Translations under genes and position numbers: made by a program
Notes under the pieces: model-generated
The model's database searches: none
Seen by the model: only the letters and a program-made list of their open reading frames with translations
Told to the model about the DNA's origin: nothing
Origin: Lachnospiraceae bacterium NK4A144
Lineage (GTDB): Bacteria > Bacillota > Clostridia > Lachnospirales > Lachnospiraceae
NCBI GenBank assembly: GCA_000424365.1
Contig: KE384175.1
Span: 46,212-110,211 of the forward strand
Length of the DNA: 64,000 bases
Direction: 5' to 3'
In this document: positions 18,341 through 26,664 of the stretch, one piece after another
Position numbering within the stretch: position 1 is the stretch's first letter
How the letters are laid out: every line of letters begins with the position of its first letter

Positions 18341-19468
18341 ATGATCTACTTAAATAATGCAGCCACATCCTATCCCAAACCAGACAAAGTCATAAATAGC
18401 ATAAATAAAGCGCTAAATGCCCTCCCTTCCGGCCAGTTCAGAAGTGGGGGCATTTTTAGTGATGACGACCTTTTTTCGGAATGCAGGAAAAAGCTGGGAC
18501 TTGTTTTCGGGATAAAGGATGTGGACAGGATATTTTTTTCATCAGGATCTACAGAAGGATTAAATCAGATCCTCTTTGGTCTTGGGTTTAAGGCAAATGA
18601 ATATCTGACTACAGCAACAGAACATAATTCTGTACTTCGTCCCCTGTATAACATGGGAAGCGGAGAACCTGTAATAGTTCCCTGTGATGAGAATGGAAAA
18701 GTGTCTCCGGAAGACATCAGGAAAAGCATAACTCACGATACAAAAGCAATAGTCATAAATCATTGCTCAAATGTCACAGGAGCTGTTCAGGATATGGATG
18801 CGATCGGACAGATCGCGGAGGAATACAGGCTCTGTCTCATTCTTGACTGTTCCCAGAGTGCAGGATGCATGGAGCTCAGGATCGATGACTGGAACGTATC
18901 GGCCTGCGCTTTTACAGGTCATAAAAGTCTTATGGGAATACAGGGAACAGGCGGATTTTATATAAAAAAGGGAATAGAGCTGAAACCATTGATCTACGGC
19001 GGCACAGGAAGAGACTCCAGAGTGATAAAGTATGACGGAGATTACGAATATGAAGCCGGAACCCGTAACGCACCCGGCACAGCAGGGCTGTCTGCCGCCT
19101 TGGATTTCCTTCTTGAGACTAGGATAGATGTCATAGAGAAAAAAGAAAGACAACTCACAGATTATTTTATAGCTGAAATAAGTTCGATTCCGGGAGTGAG
19201 GATCTTTGGGAAGGACATTGAAAAGAGAGGTCCTGTTGTTAGCATAGGGATAGATGGAGTGAAGCCATCCGATGCAGCATATATCCTCCAAAATGGTTAT
19301 GACATTGTAACGAGATCCGGTCTTCAGTGCGCTCCTCTTATTCATAAGTACATAGGCGCAGGAGAAGATGGCGTATTGCGATTCAGTTTCTCGTATTTTA
19401 CAAAGGAAGAAGAGCTAAACGCAGCGATAGAGGGAATAAAAGATATAGCCATGTCGGCAGCGGGGTAA
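18341..19468 (+). CDS. Class V PLP enzyme, cysteine desulfurase family protein
   Basis: A 375-aa fold-type I PLP enzyme. IYLNNAATSYPKP opens the protein, Lys195 in TGHKSLMG is the PLP lysine, and SGLQCAPLIHKY places Cys330 in the catalytic loop. The spacing and the RFSFSYFTKEEEL end match the group of cysteine-desulfurase-like proteins described as TIGR01977, whose physiological role is not settled. It is distinct from the IscS-like enzyme at 36925. It begins 28 bases after the isomerase-like gene and is followed 7 bases later by a 94-aa gene. The link to a sugar operon is unexplained. Confidence 0.85.
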   Translation: MIYLNNAATSYPKPDKVINSINKALNALPSGQFRSGGIFSDDDLFSECRKKLGLVFGIKDVDRIFFSSGSTEGLNQILFGLGFKANEYLTTATEHNSVLRPLYNMGSGEPVIVPCDENGKVSPEDIRKSITHDTKAIVINHCSNVTGAVQDMDAIGQIAEEYRLCLILDCSQSAGCMELRIDDWNVSACAFTGHKSLMGIQGTGGFYIKKGIELKPLIYGGTGRDSRVIKYDGDYEYEAGTRNAPGTAGLSAALDFLLETRIDVIEKKERQLTDYFIAEISSIPGVRIFGKDIEKRGPVVSIGIDGVKPSDAAYILQNGYDIVTRSGLQCAPLIHKYIGAGEDGVLRFSFSYFTKEEELNAAIEGIKDIAMSAAG

Positions 19469-19475
19469 CAAAAAA

Positions 19476-19760
19476 ATGATCATAGATAGAAGGCGTTCAC
19501 TTGAATCCTGTACGGAATCAGGATGGGATGCAGAAGATCTGCTTACAGATGCAGAAATAGATGATGAATTTATACATAAACTGAAAAGACTGGACGGATC
19601 ACTTATATACATGAAAGCCTTGAAAAAACCATTCTTTAAGCTTGAATATCATGACTATGTGATAAAAGGAATAAAGGGTGACTTATTCTTCAGAATGGCG
19701 TACCATAAAGACAGTAAATATAAAGTAGATGAAGCCATAAAACGCTTAAATGAGGAATGA
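19476..19760 (+). CDS. Hypothetical 94-aa protein in the sugar-regulator operon
   Basis: A small soluble protein, rich in charged residues, with a single cysteine (SLESC) and a C-terminal helix (YKVDEAIKRLNEE). It starts 7 bases after the class V enzyme and ends 6 bases before the AraC gene, so it is translated as part of the same message. No ribosome site stronger than AACAAAAAA is visible, suggesting translational coupling. No family recognised. Confidence 0.6.
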   Translation: MIIDRRRSLESCTESGWDAEDLLTDAEIDDEFIHKLKRLDGSLIYMKALKKPFFKLEYHDYVIKGIKGDLFFRMAYHKDSKYKVDEAIKRLNEE

Positions 19761-19766
19761 TCCTGC

Positions 19767-20630
19767 ATGCTGATCTTCAAGGATACATTACAACTTGATA
19801 AAGAATTTCCTTTTAAGATAAATCGTTATGATCTGAAAGCGGAAGATAATTCCGGAGAGACATATCACTATCATGATTTCTGTGAGATAACCTGCATCGA
19901 AGAAGGTGAAGGAATTTATCATGTAGGCGGAAAAGATTATGAAGTCTCAAAGGGAGACATTATGATCTTCAACAATGTGGAACCTCACGGCTGGACTATC
20001 ACAGACAAAAATATGAAGGTGCTGGTTCTCATTTTTTCTGCGGAGCTTGTGACTGATCCTTTGGATTCCTATATTGCAGACTACATGAAACCATTTATCG
20101 AAAGAGGAAGTAATTTCAGGAATAAACTTGAAAAAGAAGACGCCCGGTCAAAAAACATATATGAACTGCTGCGAGAATGCTTCACGGAGTCAGAAGAAAA
20201 AGAAGCCGGTTTTCAGAATATCATCAAAGCAGATGTGATAAAAATCATGACATTTTTGATACGCCATTATCAAAGAGAAGACATGATCCCGGAAGACAGG
20301 ATCGGTGAAAAAAAGCAGGCAGTGAATCGCCTTGGATCTGCGTTGGAATTTATCAATGAGCACTTCACAGAAAATATCTCTCTTGACCAGGTTTCTGCCA
20401 TGGTCTTTATGAGTCCAAATTATTTTAGTTCGTATTTCCGCAAGATCTGCGGATATAAATTCAGTGAATATATAACGATCATGAGACTCAAAAAAGCCCG
20501 GAGTATGTATATTTCTTCGGATAAGAGTGCAACGGAGATCGCACTCAGCTGCGGATTCAGAAATATGTCAAATTTCTACAGACTTTACAAAAAATATCTG
20601 GGACCTTTACCCGGAAGAGAAAAGCCATGA
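19767..20630 (+). CDS. AraC-family regulator with cupin sensor domain
   Basis: A 287-aa regulator. The N-terminal cupin region (YHYHDFCEITCIEEGEG, GDIMIFNNVEPHGW) would bind a small sugar; the C-terminal pair of helix-turn-helix motifs occupies about residues 185-285 (ISLDQVSAMVFMSPNYFSSYF; ATEIALSCGFRNMSNFYRLY). It overlaps the following kinase by four bases (ATGA), so the two are translationally coupled. A second AraC-type output, the YesN regulator, is encoded one gene later, giving this operon two independent sugar-responsive DNA binders. Targets probably include the ABC operon and GH31 gene downstream. Confidence 0.88.
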   Translation: MLIFKDTLQLDKEFPFKINRYDLKAEDNSGETYHYHDFCEITCIEEGEGIYHVGGKDYEVSKGDIMIFNNVEPHGWTITDKNMKVLVLIFSAELVTDPLDSYIADYMKPFIERGSNFRNKLEKEDARSKNIYELLRECFTESEEKEAGFQNIIKADVIKIMTFLIRHYQREDMIPEDRIGEKKQAVNRLGSALEFINEHFTENISLDQVSAMVFMSPNYFSSYFRKICGYKFSEYITIMRLKKARSMYISSDKSATEIALSCGFRNMSNFYRLYKKYLGPLPGREKP

Positions 20631-22396
20631 GAAAAAGTATACGCTATATTTTATCTGCATATTTCGTGCTGTTCTCTGCTGCCATACTGCTGGCAGCATC
20701 TATTACATTTGGGATAATCCAATACCGGACCATACGACAGAATACAGCGCAGGATCTGAAAAATCGTTGCATCGCAACGGCATCAAATCTATCGCAGGAA
20801 ATTACCCAGATGGACAATATCCTCTTAAATGCCATCGCATCGAGAGAGATGAAAGAGGATTTTAAGGTGTATATGGATGAATCAAAGCCTTACGACAGGA
20901 TAAGGGCAAGGCAGAGCTTTGCAGGAGTGCTTACGGCTCTTAAGGGATTGGATTTTTCCATAAGACAGCTAAATGTATACGGAACAGAAGAAGGCGGCTA
21001 CGGAATAGGTAACTATAATGGTGAACTGATCTCTCCTGCAAGAGAACAGAGCTGGTATGAAGAAGCGACAGAATATAACGGACTCAGATTTATAGAAGAT
21101 CCTGCTGAGGATCAGCTTGCATCCGAAAGCACAGGAATAGATAAGCACACTTTGTATTTTTCAATCTGCAGGATCTTTTTTGATAACTTCCATAGACCTA
21201 TGGGATATATCGAAGTCAAAAAATACTATGATCACGTATTCAGTTCTTCCTTTGTTGAAAGTGATGAGTACACACCGGATCTTATAGTGTATGACAAGGA
21301 TGGAAGGCAGCTTTATCCGGCAGAAAAGGTTTTCAATTACTACAGTTATAGGAATAAAGGAGATATAGAAGTCAGGAATACCATCACAGGGAAAGCGCAG
21401 CAGTTGTTTTTTCATGAAACAGATGCCGGTGATCTGCTGGTCGTGATAGCAGTAAACAGCAGTGTTTTCATGGCTCCGGTTTATCGGGCTCTCGGTATGA
21501 CCTGTATTATCTTTATTCTTTTCTTTGGAGTGTTCTTTATCGCAGCAAATTATATATCAAAAAAGATCAGTAATCCTATACATGAGATCTATAGATTCCT
21601 AAATGAGCCGGATGAAGGTTTCAGGGAACTGGAACTTGCTAATACCGGAATACTTGAAATTGACCGTCTCAAGGATTCTCTAAATGAAAATATCCGTGGA
21701 AAAAAATCATCAATGGAACAGCTGATGCTTCTTAGGGAACAGGAAGTGCAGGCAGAAATGCTGGCACTGCAGTCCCAGATGAATCCGCATTTCCTTTATA
21801 ATTCCTTGACTTCTATTGCTGAGATGGCTGAAGAGGGCATGACCGGAGAAGTAGCAGAGATGTGTCAGGATATCACGTCAATCCTCAGGTATATCTCGTC
21901 AAATAAGGAACAGCTCACAACGGTTGAGGAAGAATTAGAACAGTGCGACAGATACCTTCACTGCATGATCTTAAGATACGGAGATGAGCTTAAGTACAGC
22001 TTTGAAATAGAAGATGAACTTCTTGACTGCCTTATTCCAAAACTCTGTGTACAGCTATTGGTTGAAAATGCCATAAAATCCGTAACAAGGCAGAGTCCGC
22101 CATGGAAAATAGATATTAAGGGCGAACTGAAAGGAAATAAATGGTCTGTTACTGTCATGGATAATGGCCCCGGATTCGATCCGGAAGTTGACAGGAAGCT
22201 TCGGCAGGACATGGACAGAATACTTGAAACAGCAACTCTTCCCAGTCTGAAGATACAGGGAATGGGAATACTGAATATTTTTATAAGGCTTTATCTACAT
22301 AATGGAATACCTTTTGTATTTGATTTTGGAAACCAACCGGAGGGCGGTGCTTTTGTCACCGTAGGAGGTTACTATGATAAAGATAGACCGCTTTAA
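20627..22396 (+). CDS. YesM-type sensor histidine kinase
   Basis: A 589-aa membrane kinase. The signal-anchor helix is about residues 8-30, an extracellular sensor covers about 31-285, a second helix is about 288-312, then HAMP (SKKISNPIHEIYRFL) and the His_kinase box with His388 in NPHFLYNSL, and an HATPase domain with VENAIKS and DNGPGF. This is the YesM group that pairs with AraC-type response regulators to detect oligosaccharides. It overlaps the YesN gene by 23 bases, so partnership is essentially certain. The signal is probably the sugar taken up by the adjacent ABC transporter. Confidence 0.92.
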   Translation: MRKSIRYILSAYFVLFSAAILLAASITFGIIQYRTIRQNTAQDLKNRCIATASNLSQEITQMDNILLNAIASREMKEDFKVYMDESKPYDRIRARQSFAGVLTALKGLDFSIRQLNVYGTEEGGYGIGNYNGELISPAREQSWYEEATEYNGLRFIEDPAEDQLASESTGIDKHTLYFSICRIFFDNFHRPMGYIEVKKYYDHVFSSSFVESDEYTPDLIVYDKDGRQLYPAEKVFNYYSYRNKGDIEVRNTITGKAQQLFFHETDAGDLLVVIAVNSSVFMAPVYRALGMTCIIFILFFGVFFIAANYISKKISNPIHEIYRFLNEPDEGFRELELANTGILEIDRLKDSLNENIRGKKSSMEQLMLLREQEVQAEMLALQSQMNPHFLYNSLTSIAEMAEEGMTGEVAEMCQDITSILRYISSNKEQLTTVEEELEQCDRYLHCMILRYGDELKYSFEIEDELLDCLIPKLCVQLLVENAIKSVTRQSPPWKIDIKGELKGNKWSVTVMDNGPGFDPEVDRKLRQDMDRILETATLPSLKIQGMGILNIFIRLYLHNGIPFVFDFGNQPEGGAFVTVGGYYDKDRPL

Positions 22397-23150
22397 TGTC
22401 CTTATCGTTGATGATGAACATTTGATCCGTCAGTCCGTCAGGCGGAAAATAGAGGGAATAAGTGACTCGTTTCGCATTACAGATGAATGCAGCGATGGAG
22501 AGCAGGCATTGAAGCTCCTTAAGGAAAAAGATATTCATATCGTTTTTACGGACATACGGATGCCGGTAATGGATGGGTTAAGACTGGCAGCTGAGATACA
22601 TGCCCGTTATCCTGATATCGTTACAGTGATACTGTCCGGATATGCAGACTTTTCCTATGCCCAGACGGCTGTGCGGGAGGGCGTTTTTGACTATCTTTTA
22701 AAACCTGTTACAGCGGAGAATGTAAAAGATGTTCTAGAGCGTATAGAAGTTACACTTCAGAAAAAATACGAGCTTCCGGGCGATCCGTCACTTAGTAAGC
22801 GTAGCGCAAAAGAGAGTGTGGACTATGCTGTGCACTATATGAGAGAGCGATACATGGATGACATAGACCTCGGAGCTCTTGCTGAGAAAATGGGGTTTAC
22901 TTCTGCGTATCTTACGAAGCTTTTTAATAAATTCCTTGGAGAAGCACCGCTGAAATATCTGACTTCGATAAGGATAAACGAAGCAAAAAAGATACTTCTC
23001 GCTACAGATGAACCTATCGCCAGAGTGGGAGAGATGGTTGGGTATCCGGATCAGTTTTACTTTAGCCGTACTTTCAGAAAATATACCGGCTATAATCCTT
23101 CAACATATAGAAAGATAGAGAGCAGCGGTTCAGAACTCAAGGGAATCTGA
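22374..23150 (+). CDS. YesN-type response regulator (REC + AraC)
   Basis: A 258-aa regulator: receiver with VDDE acids and phospho-Asp60 in FTDIRMPVMDG, Lys of YLLKPV, then a C-terminal AraC DNA-binding domain about residues 145-250 (LGALAEKMGFTSAYLTKLF; IARVGEMVGYPDQFYFSRTF). AGGAGG lies inside the end of the kinase gene. It lacks the long linker often seen in full-size YesN proteins, so it is a compact form. It is expected to activate sugar import genes; the convergent ABC operon ends 82 bases away, past a terminator. Confidence 0.92.
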   Translation: MIKIDRFNVLIVDDEHLIRQSVRRKIEGISDSFRITDECSDGEQALKLLKEKDIHIVFTDIRMPVMDGLRLAAEIHARYPDIVTVILSGYADFSYAQTAVREGVFDYLLKPVTAENVKDVLERIEVTLQKKYELPGDPSLSKRSAKESVDYAVHYMRERYMDDIDLGALAEKMGFTSAYLTKLFNKFLGEAPLKYLTSIRINEAKKILLATDEPIARVGEMVGYPDQFYFSRTFRKYTGYNPSTYRKIESSGSELKGI

Positions 23151-23160
23151 AACGTTATGA

Positions 23161-23195
23161 AAAGGAGCTTCCGTAATTTAAGGAAGCTCCTTTTT
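23161..23195. terminator. Bidirectional terminator between convergent operons
   Basis: AAAGGAGCTTCC (23161-23172) and GGAAGCTCCTTT (23182-23193) form a 12-bp stem with T-run to 23195; the A-rich left side serves the minus-strand ABC operon. Confidence 0.88.
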
Positions 23196-23232
23196 AGGTG
23201 CCTTGGAAAGGATCAGGCAAGGTATTTAGGTG

Positions 23233-24609
23233 TTAATTCCAGTTAGCATCACCTGCTGCGCCTGCAAGCTGTGCGCGTTCGTCGTCGATAGCCTGCAGAA
23301 CTTCTTCACTTGTCATATCTCCTGTAAACATAGCTGCGAGATTAGCGGAAATGTCCATCCACTGCTCGTTAAAGTACTTGACTACATCCTGCAGAACCAT
23401 TCCTGAGTGTGCCTCATCATAGGAACCGAGGAAATCGAGAGTTGTCTTTGAATACTCAGGAGTTTGTCCCATGTCGACCGGAATATTCTCAACATCAGAT
23501 GCATTGTCGATAAGGTACTGGATATTGTCCTTCTGTACGATGTATTCGAGATACTTCTTAGCTGCATCGATATTCTTGGAACCGGAATAGATAAAGCGTG
23601 AAGGTCCTGTCGGATGGATGTTGAGGTACTGATTATCGAGGATCGGGAGCAGGAATAATCCGAAATCATCTTCTGTGTAACCTGCAGTATTCTGATCATT
23701 TGCAACGATAGAGGAAATTGCGCCGGGCTTTAACATACATATCGCAAATTCGCCGCTAGCCATGTAGCTTTCTGCGTTTGCAAATTCATCAGACATATAG
23801 TTGTCACCGAAATAACCCTTCTGAGCCAGAGTATTGAGCTGATCCAGCATGGTCTTCATGTTTTCGTTATCAGCAAACTTAGCCTCATTCTTATTCAGCT
23901 TATCTATGATACCGGGATCAATCTTGTCTAAAACCTGTGCGCTTGCAGTCCAGAGCATTGTCTGGTGCCAGCCGTCGGCAACAGGTTCATAGATAGGAGT
24001 GACACCGCTTGCAAGGAGCTTGTCGCAGTCTGCTGTGAGCTCATCGAAGGTCTTCGGAACATCAGTGATACCTGCAGCTTCAAAGAGTTTTTTATTGTAG
24101 ACCATGTAATAGTCTGTAGTGGTGTCGTAATAAGTAAGGCCGTAATTCACACCGTCTACGCCTGTCTGCTCGGCGGAGAATTCACTGTAAGCACTTGCCC
24201 ATGATTCGCCTGAAAGATCAACAGCATTTTCTGTAACATTATAAGTGGTAGCAAGAGCGAAACCGGACTGTGCGCCCCAGATGTCCGGACCTTCACCGCT
24301 ATTAAGCCTTGTGAGGAGCAGATCCTGATACTGATCAGCGGGAACGATCTCATAGTCAACATGAATACCGGTCTCTTCTTCGAATTTCTTTCCAAGTTCC
24401 TGCTCGGAATCCTCTACCCAGTCCTGACTTGCCATTACTGTGATAGTTGTTCCGGCTGCGCTGCTTTCACTGCCGCCACTTTCCTTTGATTCGGATGCGG
24501 CTGCGGAACTTCCTGCTGCTGTGGCTGATGAAGCGCTTGCTCCGCCGCAGGCTGTGAGTGAAACTGCCATAGCTGCTGATAGTACGATTGACACGATCTT
24601 CCTTTTCAT
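23233..24609 (-). CDS. Sugar ABC transporter substrate-binding lipoprotein
   Basis: A 458-aa family 1 binding protein. Signal peptide with Cys21 in SLTACGG, an Ala/Ser-rich linker about 22-55, then the binding fold (VMASQDWVEDSEQELGKKFEEE as a N-terminal lobe start, split in two halves by the hinge). It presents an oligosaccharide to the two permeases encoded downstream. First gene of a three-gene operon; GGAGG lies 9 bases before ATG. No ATPase is encoded here, so a shared MsmK-like ATPase elsewhere is expected. Control by the YesMN pair is inferred from proximity. Confidence 0.9.
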   Translation of the reverse strand: MKRKIVSIVLSAAMAVSLTACGGASASSATAAGSSAAASESKESGGSESSAAGTTITVMASQDWVEDSEQELGKKFEEETGIHVDYEIVPADQYQDLLLTRLNSGEGPDIWGAQSGFALATTYNVTENAVDLSGESWASAYSEFSAEQTGVDGVNYGLTYYDTTTDYYMVYNKKLFEAAGITDVPKTFDELTADCDKLLASGVTPIYEPVADGWHQTMLWTASAQVLDKIDPGIIDKLNKNEAKFADNENMKTMLDQLNTLAQKGYFGDNYMSDEFANAESYMASGEFAICMLKPGAISSIVANDQNTAGYTEDDFGLFLLPILDNQYLNIHPTGPSRFIYSGSKNIDAAKKYLEYIVQKDNIQYLIDNASDVENIPVDMGQTPEYSKTTLDFLGSYDEAHSGMVLQDVVKYFNEQWMDISANLAAMFTGDMTSEEVLQAIDDERAQLAGAAGDANWN

Positions 24610-24630
24610 AGTTGCCTCCTTATAAATATG

Positions 24631-25464
24631 TTATCCCTTAACCGCACCTGCGGTCTGGTTTCCAACGATATATTTCTGACATGCGAGATACATGATGAGT
24701 ACAGGAGCACAGGTCAGGATGACGTCTGCGGAGATCAGGTTCCAGTTTAGTTCAAACTGACCGAAGAAATTGTAAATCGCGAGGGTCATGGGCCACTTTT
24801 CTGAGGAATGAAGGAAATAAAGCGGCATCATGAATTCGTTCCAGTTATTTAGAAAGCAGAGAACAGCAGAAGTTACAACTGCACTTTTTAACATCGGGAA
24901 AATAACCTTTATATAGAGCTGCCAGGGTGTGCATCCGTCAAGAACGGCAGCTTCGTCCAGATCAACAGGTATTTTGGATACGAATCCATAGATCAGAAAT
25001 ACAGAAAAGGGCGTCTGCATTGCGACGTATAAAAGGATTATACCAAGCGCAGTGTTATTTAGGTGTGTTATCTGCATGGTTTTTGTGAGAGTTACATAAT
25101 TAATAGGGATCACCATGCCGAGAACCACAAACATGTAAAGCCGGCTGAAAGCTTTGGTACGTCTTCTTGAGAAAACGTAGGCTGCCATCGAAGCAAACAT
25201 AATGGTTATCACCATTCCGCCTCCTGCATAGAAAAGGCTGTTAAGGAAGCTTCTCATAAGCTTTCCTTTTTCGATGACTGTACTAAAATTTGTAAAGATC
25301 CACTGCTTCGGAAGAGTCATTGAAAGCGCCATGGTCTCGCCATTGGACTTAAAGGCATTCAGTACTACGAGGATCATCGGCAGCAGCACTGTAAGGGATG
25401 CGCACCAGGCAAGGAGATTCTTGAGTACTACCTGTAAAGTTTTATTTTTCGATGAATAAACCAT
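24631..25464 (-). CDS. Carbohydrate ABC permease, MalG type
   Basis: A 277-aa inner-membrane permease with six predicted helices and the EAA loop (VPVDLDEAAVLDGCTPWQLY, about 175-195) that contacts the ATPase. The N-terminal helix and KTFSTVIEKG-type periplasmic segment are typical of the MalG/LacG subfamily. It overlaps the upstream permease by one base (TAATG on the minus strand) and lies 21 bases before the binding-protein gene, so all three are co-transcribed. Confidence 0.9.
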   Translation of the reverse strand: MVYSSKNKTLQVVLKNLLAWCASLTVLLPMILVVLNAFKSNGETMALSMTLPKQWIFTNFSTVIEKGKLMRSFLNSLFYAGGGMVITIMFASMAAYVFSRRRTKAFSRLYMFVVLGMVIPINYVTLTKTMQITHLNNTALGIILLYVAMQTPFSVFLIYGFVSKIPVDLDEAAVLDGCTPWQLYIKVIFPMLKSAVVTSAVLCFLNNWNEFMMPLYFLHSSEKWPMTLAIYNFFGQFELNWNLISADVILTCAPVLIMYLACQKYIVGNQTAGAVKG

Positions 25465-26339
25465 TACTCAACCACCTCATCTTTTGTAAGGACCTTAACC
25501 ATAAAGTATCCGAGGAATATCATAAAGATAAACAGAACAGAACTTATGGTAGTACCTTCTGCATAGAGTCCCTTTGACATCATCTTAAATACTCCGGTAT
25601 AGAGAACTTCAGTCCTGTGACCCGGACCGCCGTTTGTAAGAGCGTAAACCATATCAAAGATCTTTAAGCCGTATATCACATTCAGTACGATCGTAACAGC
25701 AAGAGTCTGTCTAAGCATTGGAAGTGTCACGAACCGAAATCTCTGCCAGGCGTTTGCTCCATCGATCGCTGCCGCTTCGTAATAGATATTCGGGATCGCA
25801 AGGATTCCGGCAATCAGAAGAGTCATGATGTAACCCACGCCTCTCCAGATATCAACTCCCATTACGGAAAAGAATGCGATTTTCGGATCTACGAGCCATT
25901 TCTGCGTCAGGGCTTCAAGACCGACAGCACGAAGGAACGTATTCAGAAAACCGATCTTGGGATTCAGTATGGAAGTAAAGGTGAGACCTGTAACCAGAAT
26001 AGGAAGTACTGATGGCAGGTAGAGCACGGCTCTGTGAAAATTTTTTCCCTTGATATCACGGCTAAGTGCTACTGCAAAGAGAAGCCCCAGTCCTGTCTTC
26101 ATTATCACTGTCACAAATGTGAAAAGCAGTGTATTTGTGATGTAGGTTAGATATTGACCGTTAGAAGAAAAAACTTCGAGGAAATTCTTAAATCCTACAA
26201 AATTTAGTTCCTTAGAATAAGCTGACCAGTCTGTGAAGGAATAACATATTCCCATGATGCCGGGGATTACGCTTAGCAGCGTATAGATCAGAACAGAACC
26301 GACAGCAAAGTACCATGGATAAATTTTTGCCTTATTCAT
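25464..26339 (-). CDS. Carbohydrate ABC permease, MalF type
   Basis: A 291-aa permease with six helices, the MalF-type start (YFAVGSVLIYTLLSVIPGIMG) and EAA loop (IPNIYYEAAAIDGANAWQRF). It is the promoter-proximal gene of the operon, reading away from the GH31 glycosidase, with shared operator-like repeats in the space between. The pair with the MalG-type permease forms the transmembrane channel. Confidence 0.9.
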   Translation of the reverse strand: MNKAKIYPWYFAVGSVLIYTLLSVIPGIMGICYSFTDWSAYSKELNFVGFKNFLEVFSSNGQYLTYITNTLLFTFVTVIMKTGLGLLFAVALSRDIKGKNFHRAVLYLPSVLPILVTGLTFTSILNPKIGFLNTFLRAVGLEALTQKWLVDPKIAFFSVMGVDIWRGVGYIMTLLIAGILAIPNIYYEAAAIDGANAWQRFRFVTLPMLRQTLAVTIVLNVIYGLKIFDMVYALTNGGPGHRTEVLYTGVFKMMSKGLYAEGTTISSVLFIFMIFLGYFMVKVLTKDEVVE

Positions 26340-26381
26340 TTTTCGTTCTCCAACTCTTTCTAAGTGGTGTTTGTAATGAGT

Positions 26382-26400
26382 GCTAAAACGTTTCGCTTTA
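26382..26400. promoter_or_regulatory. Operator-like site for the ABC operon
   Basis: Read on the minus strand, TAAAGCGAAACGTTTTAGC. It matches the site at 26500 at 13 of the first 15 positions (TAAARCGAAAYGTTT), in opposite orientation. It lies about 45 bases upstream of the MalF-type permease start. Confidence 0.5.
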
Positions 26401-26499
26401 TGTAATACAGTTTAGCGATAACTTCTGCTTATCTCCATGTAGGTATTTGTTAAAAATATGCAATTTTTTAACCGATATGAATATTTTGTTGTGAATGAT

Positions 26500-26520
26500 T
26501 AAAACGAAATGTTTCGATAA
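26500..26520. promoter_or_regulatory. Operator-like site for the GH31 gene
   Basis: TAAAACGAAATGTTTCGATAA, with perfect arms CGAAA and TTTCG around TG. It shares the core TAAARCGAAAYGTTT with the site at 26382. Two such sites facing the two divergent genes suggest one regulator, of LacI/CcpA or AraC type. Confidence 0.5.
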
Positions 26521-26664
26521 AATATATTGTTTGGTTAATATATATATTAAAAATGAACATTTTTTGCTTTGGTAGTTAAATATGGTCATCTTGAAAAACA
26601 CTCAATGGGATTTAAGATTAATGTAGATCATGATGTCGTAGACAAAAAAACAGGATGGTGGAAT

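Noticed and set aside
26569..26664. Longer N terminus for GH31 from a TTG
   Set aside because: No ribosome site is visible, and the added residues are not typical of the family; a minority chance remains.
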